A stretch of 6,205 nucleotides of DNA from UBA9630 sp037137555 (GTDB lineage: Bacteria > Patescibacteriota > Minisyncoccia > Moranbacterales > UBA2206): positions 1-6,205 of the forward strand of contig JBAXKA010000054.1 in NCBI GenBank assembly GCA_037137555.1, read 5' to 3'. Below are positions 1 through 5,936 of this stretch, piece after piece. Within the stretch, counting starts at the first letter, position 1, and every line of letters starts with the position of its first letter. The notes beneath the pieces were generated by a model, which was given only the letters and a program-made list of their open reading frames with translations, made no database searches and was not told the DNA's origin. Position numbers and translations under genes: made by a program.

Positions 1-78
1 AATCTAATTGGTTAAATATTTGATAATTTTAGTGGTTAGTATCCTTAGGTTTTTAAATGATGTATCACGGAAGGAAAA

Positions 79-1245
79 TTATTTTTTAATTCTCAATTTA
101 ACTGAATTAGCAAAACTTAACATATCGGAATCAAAAGTGTATTTAATCTTATTTTTTGCTTGCTGTTTTTCCTTGGCAAAATCTAATAGTTTTTTCAAAA
201 GTTGATTAAGTTCCAGTCCGCTCGCCTTCCAAAGATGATGATAAACTGTGCCCGGCATAGGATTGATTTCATTGGCAAAAACTTTTTGCATTTTTTTATC
301 ATACAGAAAATCAATCCGTGCAATTCCACTGGCACCAATTCCGAGATAAATTTTCTTTGCCATTGCTTGAATGTTTTCAGTTGTTTCGTTGTCCAATCTC
401 GCCGGAATAATCAAGCTATCTTTCGCATTGCCCAATTGTGCTCCTCCGTCTTTTAGATATTTTTCTTTAAAATCAAAAAGTTCACTTTCGAAAACTGATT
501 CTTGAATTAGTGACGCTACTGGATCTTCATTGCCAACGAGACAGCAAGTGATATCCATTAAATTTTCCACGCCATCTTCAACTAAAACTTTCTCACCATA
601 ATGCAAGGCCACTTCAATCGCAAGTTCTAATTCTTTTTCGTCTTTAACTTTTGATATCCCAATTGACGATCCAAGTTTTGGCGGTTTTACAAATAATGGA
701 TAATGCAATGAATTTTTAATTTCCAGAATGATTTTAGTTTTATCTCTTTCCCAATCATGCCTGTCAAAAAACATAAAATTAGTTGTGGGAACATCCGTGC
801 TTTTATAATAAGTCTTAGTCAGAATTTTATCAAAGGCAATGGCTGAAGATGGAACATCGCAACCAACATAGGGCACATTAAAAAGTTCGAAAAGGCCTTG
901 AATTGTGCCATCTTCACCATTTGATCCATGAAAAGCAGGAAAAGCTAAATCAATTTCAATTACTTTTCCCAAAAGACCTTTTTTTTGAAAAACTAGTTTT
1001 CCTTGAGCTTTTTGTAAATCTAAATTAAACTGGGAAAATTCTAAAAGTTTTTTGGTTTTATTTTTATCTTGAAAAAAATTAAGCTGACCCAATTCATTAT
1101 CAATGTGCCATTCGCCATTTTTGCCAAGATATATCGGAACAACATTATGTTGCATCTTTTTTAGTTCTGAAATAACTAATTGTCCAGTAATAATAGAAAC
1201 ATCATGCTCTGGACTTTTGCCTCCAAAAAAAACTCCAATATTCAT
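79..1245 (-). CDS. ddl: D-alanine--D-alanine ligase
   Basis: This is an ATP-grasp ligase that joins two D-alanines into the dipeptide that MurF adds to the peptidoglycan precursor; it acts in the cytoplasm. The 388 residues carry the family landmarks in order: FFGGKSPEHDVS at 6-17, FHGSNGEDGTIQGL at 105-118, the ATP-grasp segment VKPPKLGSSIG at 186-196, the omega-loop EKY at 261-263, ARIDF at 309-313 and the metal-binding NEINPMPG at 325-332. Tyr263 is the residue typical of D-Ala-D-Ala rather than D-Ala-D-Lac enzymes. It is longer than E. coli DdlB (306 residues), partly through a basic C-terminal tail of about 30 residues after the last ligase helix. The usual Gly-Arg-Glu before the third strand reads Leu-Met-Asp (229-231). 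The ATG lies 18 bases after the murF-like stop with no Shine-Dalgarno, so it is probably the last gene of the operon. Function is close to certain. Confidence 0.96.
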   Translation of the reverse strand: MNIGVFFGGKSPEHDVSIITGQLVISELKKMQHNVVPIYLGKNGEWHIDNELGQLNFFQDKNKTKKLLEFSQFNLDLQKAQGKLVFQKKGLLGKVIEIDLAFPAFHGSNGEDGTIQGLFELFNVPYVGCDVPSSAIAFDKILTKTYYKSTDVPTTNFMFFDRHDWERDKTKIILEIKNSLHYPLFVKPPKLGSSIGISKVKDEKELELAIEVALHYGEKVLVEDGVENLMDITCCLVGNEDPVASLIQESVFESELFDFKEKYLKDGGAQLGNAKDSLIIPARLDNETTENIQAMAKKIYLGIGASGIARIDFLYDKKMQKVFANEINPMPGTVYHHLWKASGLELNQLLKKLLDFAKEKQQAKNKIKYTFDSDMLSFANSVKLRIKK

Positions 1246-1263
1246 ATTATTTAAATTTAAAAA

Positions 1264-2637
1264 TTAAAAATAATTATCTGGCAAATCGTTTTGAAAAATA
1301 ATTGTGTCGCCACTCTTAATCACATTTGCGAGATCATTATGCGCTTCCTGCGAAGATTTGTACAATTTATAGTTTTTAAAATTTTTGCTTTTGAGTCCTG
1401 AGATAATATAATCAGAAGCTGGACTTTTTACTAAGAGCACGAGATCAATTTTATTTTCTGCATACAATTGACCAATTTTTTCATGAATTTCTTGCGTTCT
1501 TTTTCCCAACTCAACTAATCCAGGAGTCAAAACTATTTTTCGACCAATTGCTGTTTTTAAAACTGCAACTCCACTAATAATGCCATTAAAATTTCCATTG
1601 TAACTATCGTCAATCACAAAAACCTTTGTTAATTCATTATAGATCAATTCCAAGCGATGTGGAATATGTTTGATTTTTTCCACCTCGTGCGAAATTTCCA
1701 AGAGACTCAGGCCCAATTCTTGTGCCATACGACTAGCTAGTAAAATAAGTGAAATATTATGCACGGCCAAAAGTTTTGTGCGAAATATTGTATCATTAAA
1801 TTTAAATTCTAGCCCACCAAAATTTTCTAAGCTTTTTATATTTTTAGTTTCTTCTTTTGAAACTCCGATAATTTTAGGTAAATCAAATTGCTTATAATTT
1901 TTATAAATATTTTCATCATCAAAATTTAAAATCGCCATTTTTTTTGCACTAAGCGGTAATTCAAATTTCGCTTCAACTATATTTCCTAAACTGCCAAATC
2001 GTTCTAGATGCGATTCATTTATTCCAGTGAGCATAGCATAATCAGGCGAAACCAAATCACAGATTCTTTTAATTTCTCCTTTTTTATACGCTCCCATTTC
2101 CACAATAAAAATTGCTTTTTTCTGAAATATCTTAGCATTTTTTAAAATAAAATCGGCGATGCCAATATCCGTATTAATATTTTCAGATAATTTAATTACT
2201 TGAAATTTCTCTTGCAAAATAGTCGCCAGAATTTCTTTTGTTGTGGTTTTTCCATAGCTTCCTGTTATCCCGATAACTATAATATTTTTCTTATTTTCTT
2301 TTAAAATCTTTTTAGCTTTTTGAAAAATCCTCTCTTTCAAAAAATTGTCCACTGGCTCAATTAGCCATAAGGCAAAAATAATATACAGTGGCAGTAGTGG
2401 AATAAAAATCAATAAAAATATAAATCCCCACGCACCAAACAAAACAAAACATTGCCACAAAAAAACAAAATACATAATCACCGTAAGTGTATAAATAAGG
2501 CCGGCTTTTTTTGTCCAAATAAGCTTCGCTCGTTTTTCCAGCTTCCACCACTGCCAATGCGTATACGCAAATTTTAAAAATTTACTTGCGTCATAGAGAT
2601 TCGCCTGAAGAATGTAGATTAAATTCTTAATAATCAT
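1264..2637 (-). CDS. murF: membrane-anchored MurF-like Mur ligase (UDP-MurNAc-tripeptide--D-Ala-D-Ala ligase)
   Basis: This ATP-dependent amide ligase is expected to attach D-Ala-D-Ala to UDP-MurNAc-tripeptide. Seen in its 457 residues: a basic, aromatic N-terminus (1-44), two membrane helices (about 45-68 and 70-92), then a Mur ligase core. The core has the P-loop GITGSYGKTTTKE (123-135), Glu180 in VEMGA, NESH with His210, AK at 223-224 where Mur ligases carry a carbamylated lysine, HRLE (327-330), DDSYNGN (343-349) and a C-terminal domain with TPGLVELG (371-378). The DDSYN motif and the ddl neighbour favour MurF over MurC/D/E. The oddity is the N-terminus: MurF normally has a soluble UDP-MurNAc-binding domain there, and here a stretch of similar length is a membrane hairpin. 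The usual GxHNxxN reads AVHNISL (291-297), losing the Gly and the second Asn. The ATG shares one base with the hydrolase stop (TAATG). Mur ligase fold certain, MurF specificity likely. Confidence 0.88.
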   Translation of the reverse strand: MIIKNLIYILQANLYDASKFLKFAYTHWQWWKLEKRAKLIWTKKAGLIYTLTVIMYFVFLWQCFVLFGAWGFIFLLIFIPLLPLYIIFALWLIEPVDNFLKERIFQKAKKILKENKKNIIVIGITGSYGKTTTKEILATILQEKFQVIKLSENINTDIGIADFILKNAKIFQKKAIFIVEMGAYKKGEIKRICDLVSPDYAMLTGINESHLERFGSLGNIVEAKFELPLSAKKMAILNFDDENIYKNYKQFDLPKIIGVSKEETKNIKSLENFGGLEFKFNDTIFRTKLLAVHNISLILLASRMAQELGLSLLEISHEVEKIKHIPHRLELIYNELTKVFVIDDSYNGNFNGIISGVAVLKTAIGRKIVLTPGLVELGKRTQEIHEKIGQLYAENKIDLVLLVKSPASDYIISGLKSKNFKNYKLYKSSQEAHNDLANVIKSGDTIIFQNDLPDNYF

Positions 2638-3392
2638 TAAATTTGTTTCAAAAAAATAGCCTTAAAATTTTCTGGCTGATCGATAAAAGAAAAATGTCCA
2701 GCATCTGGAATGATAAATAATTTTGATCCGCTAATTTTTTTTTGCATTAATTCTCCCTGCCACAATGGCGTATCACAATCTTTTTCACCCCAAATAAGCA
2801 CAGTCGGAATAGTAACTCTTTGCAAAATATCCGTCAGATCATCTTGAATAATTTTTTTATAATTCTCTGTCATTTTTCCGGCTTCGAGATAATCGACAGA
2901 ATCAATTGCCTGGTAGAATTTTTTTCTAACTTTTTCTTTAAGCATATTTAGCCCTGGCAGTAAGAATAATACTTTAAAAATCTTTGCTAAAATCTGATAA
3001 CCAAAACTTTTTAAACTTTTTTTTCTTATGCCGGAAGCGGAAATAAGCACGGTTTTTTTGGCGCTTCCTCCTTCGGCTAAATATTTAATAATAACACTTC
3101 CACCAAAAGAATGCCCGACAAGTATGGGATTTTTTATTTCCAACTTGTCGAGCAGACTTTTAAGAAAACTTGCATATTCTTTCACACTCCAAGAAGCTGG
3201 TGACAATTCACTCTCACCAAACCCAGGCAAATCCACTGCGATAAAATCAGACAAATCTTCAAAAATACTACGCAGATGCACCGCCCGTGATCCCCAGCCA
3301 TGCAAAAAAACAACTGTTTCATTTTCTTTCAAATCAGCACTTTGAAAATAATTAATATTCAAGCCATCAATGATTATTTTTTTTTCTAACAT
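2637..3392 (-). CDS. alpha/beta-hydrolase fold protein
   Basis: This is a soluble alpha/beta hydrolase of 251 residues from the ATG at 3392. A TTG six bases earlier (3398), directly after the HEPN stop, would add two residues and is less likely. The catalytic set is complete: oxyanion-hole HGWG (31-34), nucleophile elbow GHSFGG (93-98, Ser95), acid in WGEKD (Asp205) and His233 in DAGHFSF. A lid-like helical segment lies between about 120 and 190. There is no signal peptide or membrane helix, so it is cytoplasmic. The motif pattern (VDLPGFGES, WGEKDCDTP) resembles small-molecule esterases and C-C hydrolases, and the substrate cannot be read from sequence. Its stop and the start of murF share one base (TAATG), which suggests translational coupling and perhaps a role near precursor synthesis; that role is inference. 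Fold is secure, substrate unknown. Confidence 0.9.
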   Translation of the reverse strand: MLEKKIIIDGLNINYFQSADLKENETVVFLHGWGSRAVHLRSIFEDLSDFIAVDLPGFGESELSPASWSVKEYASFLKSLLDKLEIKNPILVGHSFGGSVIIKYLAEGGSAKKTVLISASGIRKKSLKSFGYQILAKIFKVLFLLPGLNMLKEKVRKKFYQAIDSVDYLEAGKMTENYKKIIQDDLTDILQRVTIPTVLIWGEKDCDTPLWQGELMQKKISGSKLFIIPDAGHFSFIDQPENFKAIFLKQI

Positions 3393-3398
3393 AAACAA

Positions 3399-3788
3399 CT
3401 ATTTTCTTTTTTTAATCTCTTTCATGATTTTTCGTGCTACTTTCAAATATTTAGGAAATTTAATATATAACTCATTGGCCATTTTTTCTGAATAAGTATG
3501 CACTGACAAATTACGATCATCCGTCATGGAGAGACAAGTTTCAATTTCATCTTCGCTTAATTCCAAAATATTTCGCACTTCGCGAAAACAAGATTTAGGC
3601 GATGCACATTCAATGCTTTCAATTTCTTTAAGATAAATTTTCACCACTTTCCAAAAAAGCTCAAAAGAAAATTCATATCGCTGAATGGCCGCATCACGAT
3701 TGAGATCGTTGTATGGTGCATCCTGTGCTTTTTTCCAAGAAATCAATGCTTGTTCTAATTGTTCAATTTTTTCTTTTAAGTAAGCCAT
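3399..3788 (-). CDS. HEPN-domain protein, HI0074 family (putative toxin/partner of MNT)
   Basis: This 129-residue helical protein belongs to the HI0074 type of nucleotidyltransferase-associated HEPN proteins. Seen: an N-terminal helix (1-22), the segment DAAIQRYEFSFELFWKVVK (32-50) typical of the family, and DRNLSVHTY (91-99), an exact RX4HXY motif (Arg92, His97, Tyr99) with Asn after the Arg. In characterised HepT toxins this motif is the RNase active site, and the Tyr is modified by the MNT partner; here that is inferred. The ATG at 3788 overlaps the MNT stop by 13 bases and follows an A8 run rather than a Shine-Dalgarno. The TAG stop is 6 bases before the hydrolase ATG. The family's usual Trp before the motif is absent (residues 81-88, EIETCLSM). 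Family assignment is strong; toxin activity is probable, not shown. Confidence 0.9.
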   Translation of the reverse strand: MAYLKEKIEQLEQALISWKKAQDAPYNDLNRDAAIQRYEFSFELFWKVVKIYLKEIESIECASPKSCFREVRNILELSEDEIETCLSMTDDRNLSVHTYSEKMANELYIKFPKYLKVARKIMKEIKKRK

Positions 3789-4060
3789 AATTTTTTTTCA
3801 TTTTTTAGTTTCGTCTGAAAAAATTTTTCAGATTTTTTAAGATAAATTAAATCTATTTTATAAGGTATCAGCGATTCCTCCAAATCTTCTTTCGCTAAGG
3901 ATATTGCTTTTTCTTCTCCAATATCTCCCAGGATAGCAATATCCACATCGGAAAACCGTCCCGTTTCCAAGCTAGAACCGAATACAAAAAACCGAGCATC
4001 TTTTCCAAGCCTTTTTTTCAAAACAGCCTTAATCTGATTTTGATACTTTTTTTCTAGCAT
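3776..4060 (-). CDS. MNT-type minimal nucleotidyltransferase (putative antitoxin)
   Basis: This is a 94-residue minimal nucleotidyltransferase of the pol-beta superfamily. The active-site motif FGSSLETGRFSDVDIAIL (27-44) gives Gly28-Ser29 and Asp38-x-Asp40. A third carboxylate, Asp70, sits in YKIDLIYL at the position where the family carries it. In known pairs the MNT protein transfers AMP to the Tyr of the HEPN motif and so silences the RNase; the partner here has that Tyr. The spacing GS-x8-DxD is two residues shorter than the GSX10DXD quoted for MntA, so the loop is tight but all catalytic residues remain. The ATG is 6 bases after the stop of the secreted protein gene, without a Shine-Dalgarno, and the gene overlaps the HEPN gene by 13 bases. 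An ordinary toxin-antitoxin module is the simplest reading. Confidence 0.9.
   Translation of the reverse strand: MLEKKYQNQIKAVLKKRLGKDARFFVFGSSLETGRFSDVDIAILGDIGEEKAISLAKEDLEESLIPYKIDLIYLKKSEKFFQTKLKNEKKLWLT
3791..3798 (-). other. A8 run at the MNT/HEPN junction, potential -1 slippage site
   Basis: On the coding strand the last MNT codons read GAA AAA AAA TTA, an A_AAA_AAA heptamer in frame, three bases before the HEPN ATG. A -1 ribosomal shift, or transcript slippage adding one A, would give Ile then the HEPN Met in frame and so an MNT-HEPN fusion of about 220 residues. Similar A-runs occur elsewhere in the window, so this may be base composition only. Confidence 0.35.
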
Positions 4061-4066
4061 ACTATT

Positions 4067-4888
4067 TTATTGTAAGCTGTCAGTCGAAAAAACTTTTTTT
4101 AGCTCAATTCTGGCCTGCTCCATTGTAGCCTTAAAATCAGTTGAGGCTTTTTCTATGGCAGTTTTTCTGGTTGCAATTAACGCATCCATCGTGGCATTAA
4201 TTTTTTCTACGCTCTGTTTGTCTGTCTGTGTTTTTGTGCGATTTGCTTGCATGCCAGATCTGAAAGTAGCCATAACTGTTTTTGCATCTTTTCCTACTGC
4301 ACAATCAGCCTTCGCCGTTTCTAGCAATGCCAATCTTGCTGTTTTTGTACTTGAAACTAGTTGATCCACTTGACCTTTTCTAGTTGCGATTGCTGTTTGC
4401 ACACTAGCTTGAAAAGTTTTTATCGCACTATCCGTTGCTAATCTTCGAGTTTCAATAGCTGCTCGAACCTTCACTTCAAAATCGGTCACGGATTTTTTTT
4501 GTTCTTCTGTTTGTGCTCTTGCTTCTAGCGCTTTAAATTGTGCGTCTCGATTAGCATCTGAATTTGCCTGATTAGTTTTCAACTTAGCTTCATTTTCAGT
4601 TTTTCTGATTGTCCAATTTGTTAGTTTTTCTTGATTTCTAGTTTGAAAATTATTTTCCTGCTCTGTCATTTTTTGGCCAAAAACATCCGCTCGTTCTGAA
4701 ATTTTTTCACAAACATTATCATTTTTCTCAGCCACTCGTTCATCTTTTTTTTGTTGCATATCGGCTTTTTTTGCTTCTCTATTTTCACCCGCGTTACCAT
4801 TCCCAGGAACAGCCAATACATTTGTCGCAGAAAATAGTCCGGCAACAAAAAACAATGACAAAAAATACCTACAAATTGTTTTGATCAT
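4067..4888 (-). CDS. secreted Ala/Lys-rich helical protein with internal duplication
   Basis: No named family is recognised. The 273-residue protein starts with a Sec signal peptide (hydrophobic core about 8-25, likely cut after Ala26 in NVLA), then PGNGNAGEN, then about 230 highly charged, Ala-rich, almost Pro-free residues that read as long helices or coiled coil. The mature part has two cysteines (60 and 196), which could form one disulfide outside the cell. Residues 143-166 and 236-259 align as a repeat (both contain I-x-T-R-[RK], then F-[QK]-A), 93 residues apart, pointing to an internal duplication. The ATG overlaps the end of the lipoprotein gene by 20 bases, so the two are probably co-translated and may act together at the cell surface. 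The next gene starts 6 bases after the stop. Export is well supported; the role is unknown. Confidence 0.85.
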   Translation of the reverse strand: MIKTICRYFLSLFFVAGLFSATNVLAVPGNGNAGENREAKKADMQQKKDERVAEKNDNVCEKISERADVFGQKMTEQENNFQTRNQEKLTNWTIRKTENEAKLKTNQANSDANRDAQFKALEARAQTEEQKKSVTDFEVKVRAAIETRRLATDSAIKTFQASVQTAIATRKGQVDQLVSSTKTARLALLETAKADCAVGKDAKTVMATFRSGMQANRTKTQTDKQSVEKINATMDALIATRKTAIEKASTDFKATMEQARIELKKVFSTDSLQ

Positions 4889-5192
4889 AAGAATTGTTTA
4901 AATTATTAGATTCTTCACTGCTATCGACAGCTGATTTAGCATCATCAGCGTCACTAATCGCTTGTGCTTTTTCACTATCTGCACTATTGATAATCGCATC
5001 AATCGTGTCATCTACTTTTCCGCTTGGAGCGGGAGTTTCGATTGCTTGTGTATTTGCAATTGGCTTTTCTGCCGGTTTATTGTCTTGTTTTTGCATTGGA
5101 ACCGTAGTTGTTTTTGCTGTATCCTTGGCTCCGCATCCTGCTAACAAAAAAACAGCTAGCAAAAATACTGTGCTTGTTATAATTTTTTTCAT
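4869..5192 (-). CDS. small lipoprotein with acidic C-terminus
   Basis: This is a 107-residue predicted lipoprotein from the ATG at 5192; an in-frame ATG at 5204 would add four residues. I prefer 5192 because it gives a standard signal (MKK, hydrophobic stretch, lipobox LAGC with the lipidated Cys20). The mature chain has a Thr/Pro/Lys-rich linker (about 25-60), then an acidic Asp/Ser/Ala helix (about 61-95) and an Asn-rich end (NNLNNSYDQNN, 96-106). It should be anchored by lipid on the outer face of the membrane. No enzyme motif is visible, and the function is unknown. It is the first gene of the seven-gene run and overlaps the secreted protein gene by 20 bases. A TATAAT lies at 5219-5224 just upstream. 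From memory, similar small lipoproteins ending in a Ser-Tyr-Asp-type tail occur in Patescibacteria; this needs a search. Confidence 0.85.
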   Translation of the reverse strand: MKKIITSTVFLLAVFLLAGCGAKDTAKTTTVPMQKQDNKPAEKPIANTQAIETPAPSGKVDDTIDAIINSADSEKAQAISDADDAKSAVDSSEESNNLNNSYDQNNL

Positions 5193-5218
5193 ATTTATTT
5201 GCATTAGTTAGTTAGATA

Positions 5219-5224
5219 ATTATA
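5219..5224 (-). promoter_or_regulatory. candidate -10 element (TATAAT) for the lipoprotein operon
   Basis: A perfect TATAAT on the minus strand would start transcription near 5212, which leaves about 20 bases to the ATG at 5192. No good -35 is found at 16-19 bases (the 17-base position reads AAAGTC), and the element lies in the tail of the preceding hairpin, so the call is tentative. Confidence 0.35.
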
Positions 5225-5226
5225 AA

Positions 5227-5251
5227 GCGAAAAGATCGGCCGACTTTCCGC
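5227..5251 (-). terminator. hairpin terminator after the 190-aa orphan gene
   Basis: On the minus strand GCGGAAAG (5251-5244) pairs with CTTTTCGC (5234-5227), 8 bp including one G-U pair, around a 9-base loop that contains the palindrome TCGGCCGA. It begins 8 bases after the TAA of the upstream gene and is followed by a modest U-rich tail (TTTATAATT). The GC content stands out against the AT-rich surroundings. Confidence 0.55.
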
Positions 5252-5259
5252 GAATTTTT

Positions 5260-5832
5260 TTATTCAATACAGCAATCAATCGCTTTTCTGACAAGTTCTC
5301 TTAATTTTCCCGTAAAGCCTGTGGGATTTTTATCATTTTTATGCAAGGCATTTTCTGGAATTTTTTTAATGCCTAAGTTTTTTTCTGCGTCAATTCCGCC
5401 CGCTTCTTTAATATCATTTGTTCCAATCAATTTCATATTAAGCGCCCAAAACATTCCATAAAGATCATAGGCTTTATGGAAAAGTTCTTGTGCCTCTTCT
5501 TTATTGCCTATCCCCTGTTGTTTTGTGCCAACTTCCATAAGACGCATTGAGGCGGCCAAAAGATGCTTAGAAATACACCAGACTTCGCCCTCATATTCTT
5601 TAATAATTTTTCGCAATAATTCTCCACGCATTTTGCGCACTTCTTGCAGTAAATCATAATATTCGCTCTTGCCAGTTTTTTCAGCTGTAAAGAAAAAATG
5701 TTCTTCGATACTAATCAAATTCATGATCGCGATTGATAAATCTTGATCAGAAGAAAGATCAAGCTTGTCTTGCTTTTTCATTTGATCAATCTTTTCCACA
5801 AATTCATTCAGATTTTTAAATTTGTTTTCCAT
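5260..5832 (-). CDS. conserved-looking helical protein of unknown function
   Basis: No named family is recognised. From the ATG at 5832 it has 190 residues; a TTG at 5844 would add four, but a weak GAG lies 7 bases before the ATG and nothing precedes the TTG. There is no signal peptide or membrane helix, so it is cytoplasmic. It reads as an all-helical bundle, and the core at about 37-103 is rich in His, Glu, Cys and Trp: IEEHFFF (Glu43, Glu44, His45), EGEVWCISKHLLAA (80-93, with Cys86 and His90) and MEVG (Glu100). The chain ends with vicinal cysteines, DCCIE (Cys187-188). Such a His/Glu set could bind metal, but no diagnostic motif is present. From memory, close relatives exist in Patescibacteria as hypothetical proteins. 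It stands alone, with a promoter upstream and hairpins on both sides. Confidence 0.82.
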   Translation of the reverse strand: MENKFKNLNEFVEKIDQMKKQDKLDLSSDQDLSIAIMNLISIEEHFFFTAEKTGKSEYYDLLQEVRKMRGELLRKIIKEYEGEVWCISKHLLAASMRLMEVGTKQQGIGNKEEAQELFHKAYDLYGMFWALNMKLIGTNDIKEAGGIDAEKNLGIKKIPENALHKNDKNPTGFTGKLRELVRKAIDCCIE

Positions 5833-5889
5833 AACATTACTCAAAAAAATTATTTAACTAAAAAATAAAACTATATCTAGCCTTATTAC

Positions 5890-5918
5890 ATAATAAACCA
5901 AACGCAGAAAGTATGCAA
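5890..5918 (-). promoter_or_regulatory. candidate sigma-70 type promoter for the 190-aa orphan gene
   Basis: On the minus strand TTGCAT (5918-5913) is separated by 17 bases from TATTAT (5895-5890). The -10 matches 5 of 6 consensus bases and the -35 only the leading TTG. The predicted start near 5883 gives a leader of about 50 bases before the ATG at 5832. The site lies between the upstream terminator and the gene, as a promoter should. Confidence 0.5.
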
Positions 5919-5936
5919 ACAAAATATCAAAAATAA

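Noticed and set aside
1..78. Possible terminator downstream of ddl (tcctt at 43-47 with aagga at 71-75)
   Set aside because: The stem is only 5 bp with a loop of over 20 bases and no U-tract.
8..205. Plus-strand open frame at the left edge
   Set aside because: It runs through the 3' end of ddl on the opposite strand, has no known motif and no ribosome site.
2357..2557. Second minus-strand frame within the murF-like gene
   Set aside because: It overlaps the membrane helices of the real gene in another frame and has no motif of its own.
3028..3345. Plus-strand open frame of about 105 codons opposite the hydrolase
   Set aside because: The minus strand here encodes a complete catalytic set, so this is an antisense shadow.
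3393..3398. TTG start for the hydrolase directly after the HEPN stop
   Set aside because: An ATG lies two codons later and gives a normal N-terminus; the extra residues add nothing recognisable.
4894..5211. Plus-strand open frame with hydrophobic stretches, membrane-protein-like
   Set aside because: It is the reverse of the lipoprotein gene; Ala/Asp/Lys codons read backwards give hydrophobic residues.
5833..5844. TTG start for the 190-aa orphan protein
   Set aside because: No ribosome site precedes it, whereas GAG lies 7 bases before the ATG at 5832.
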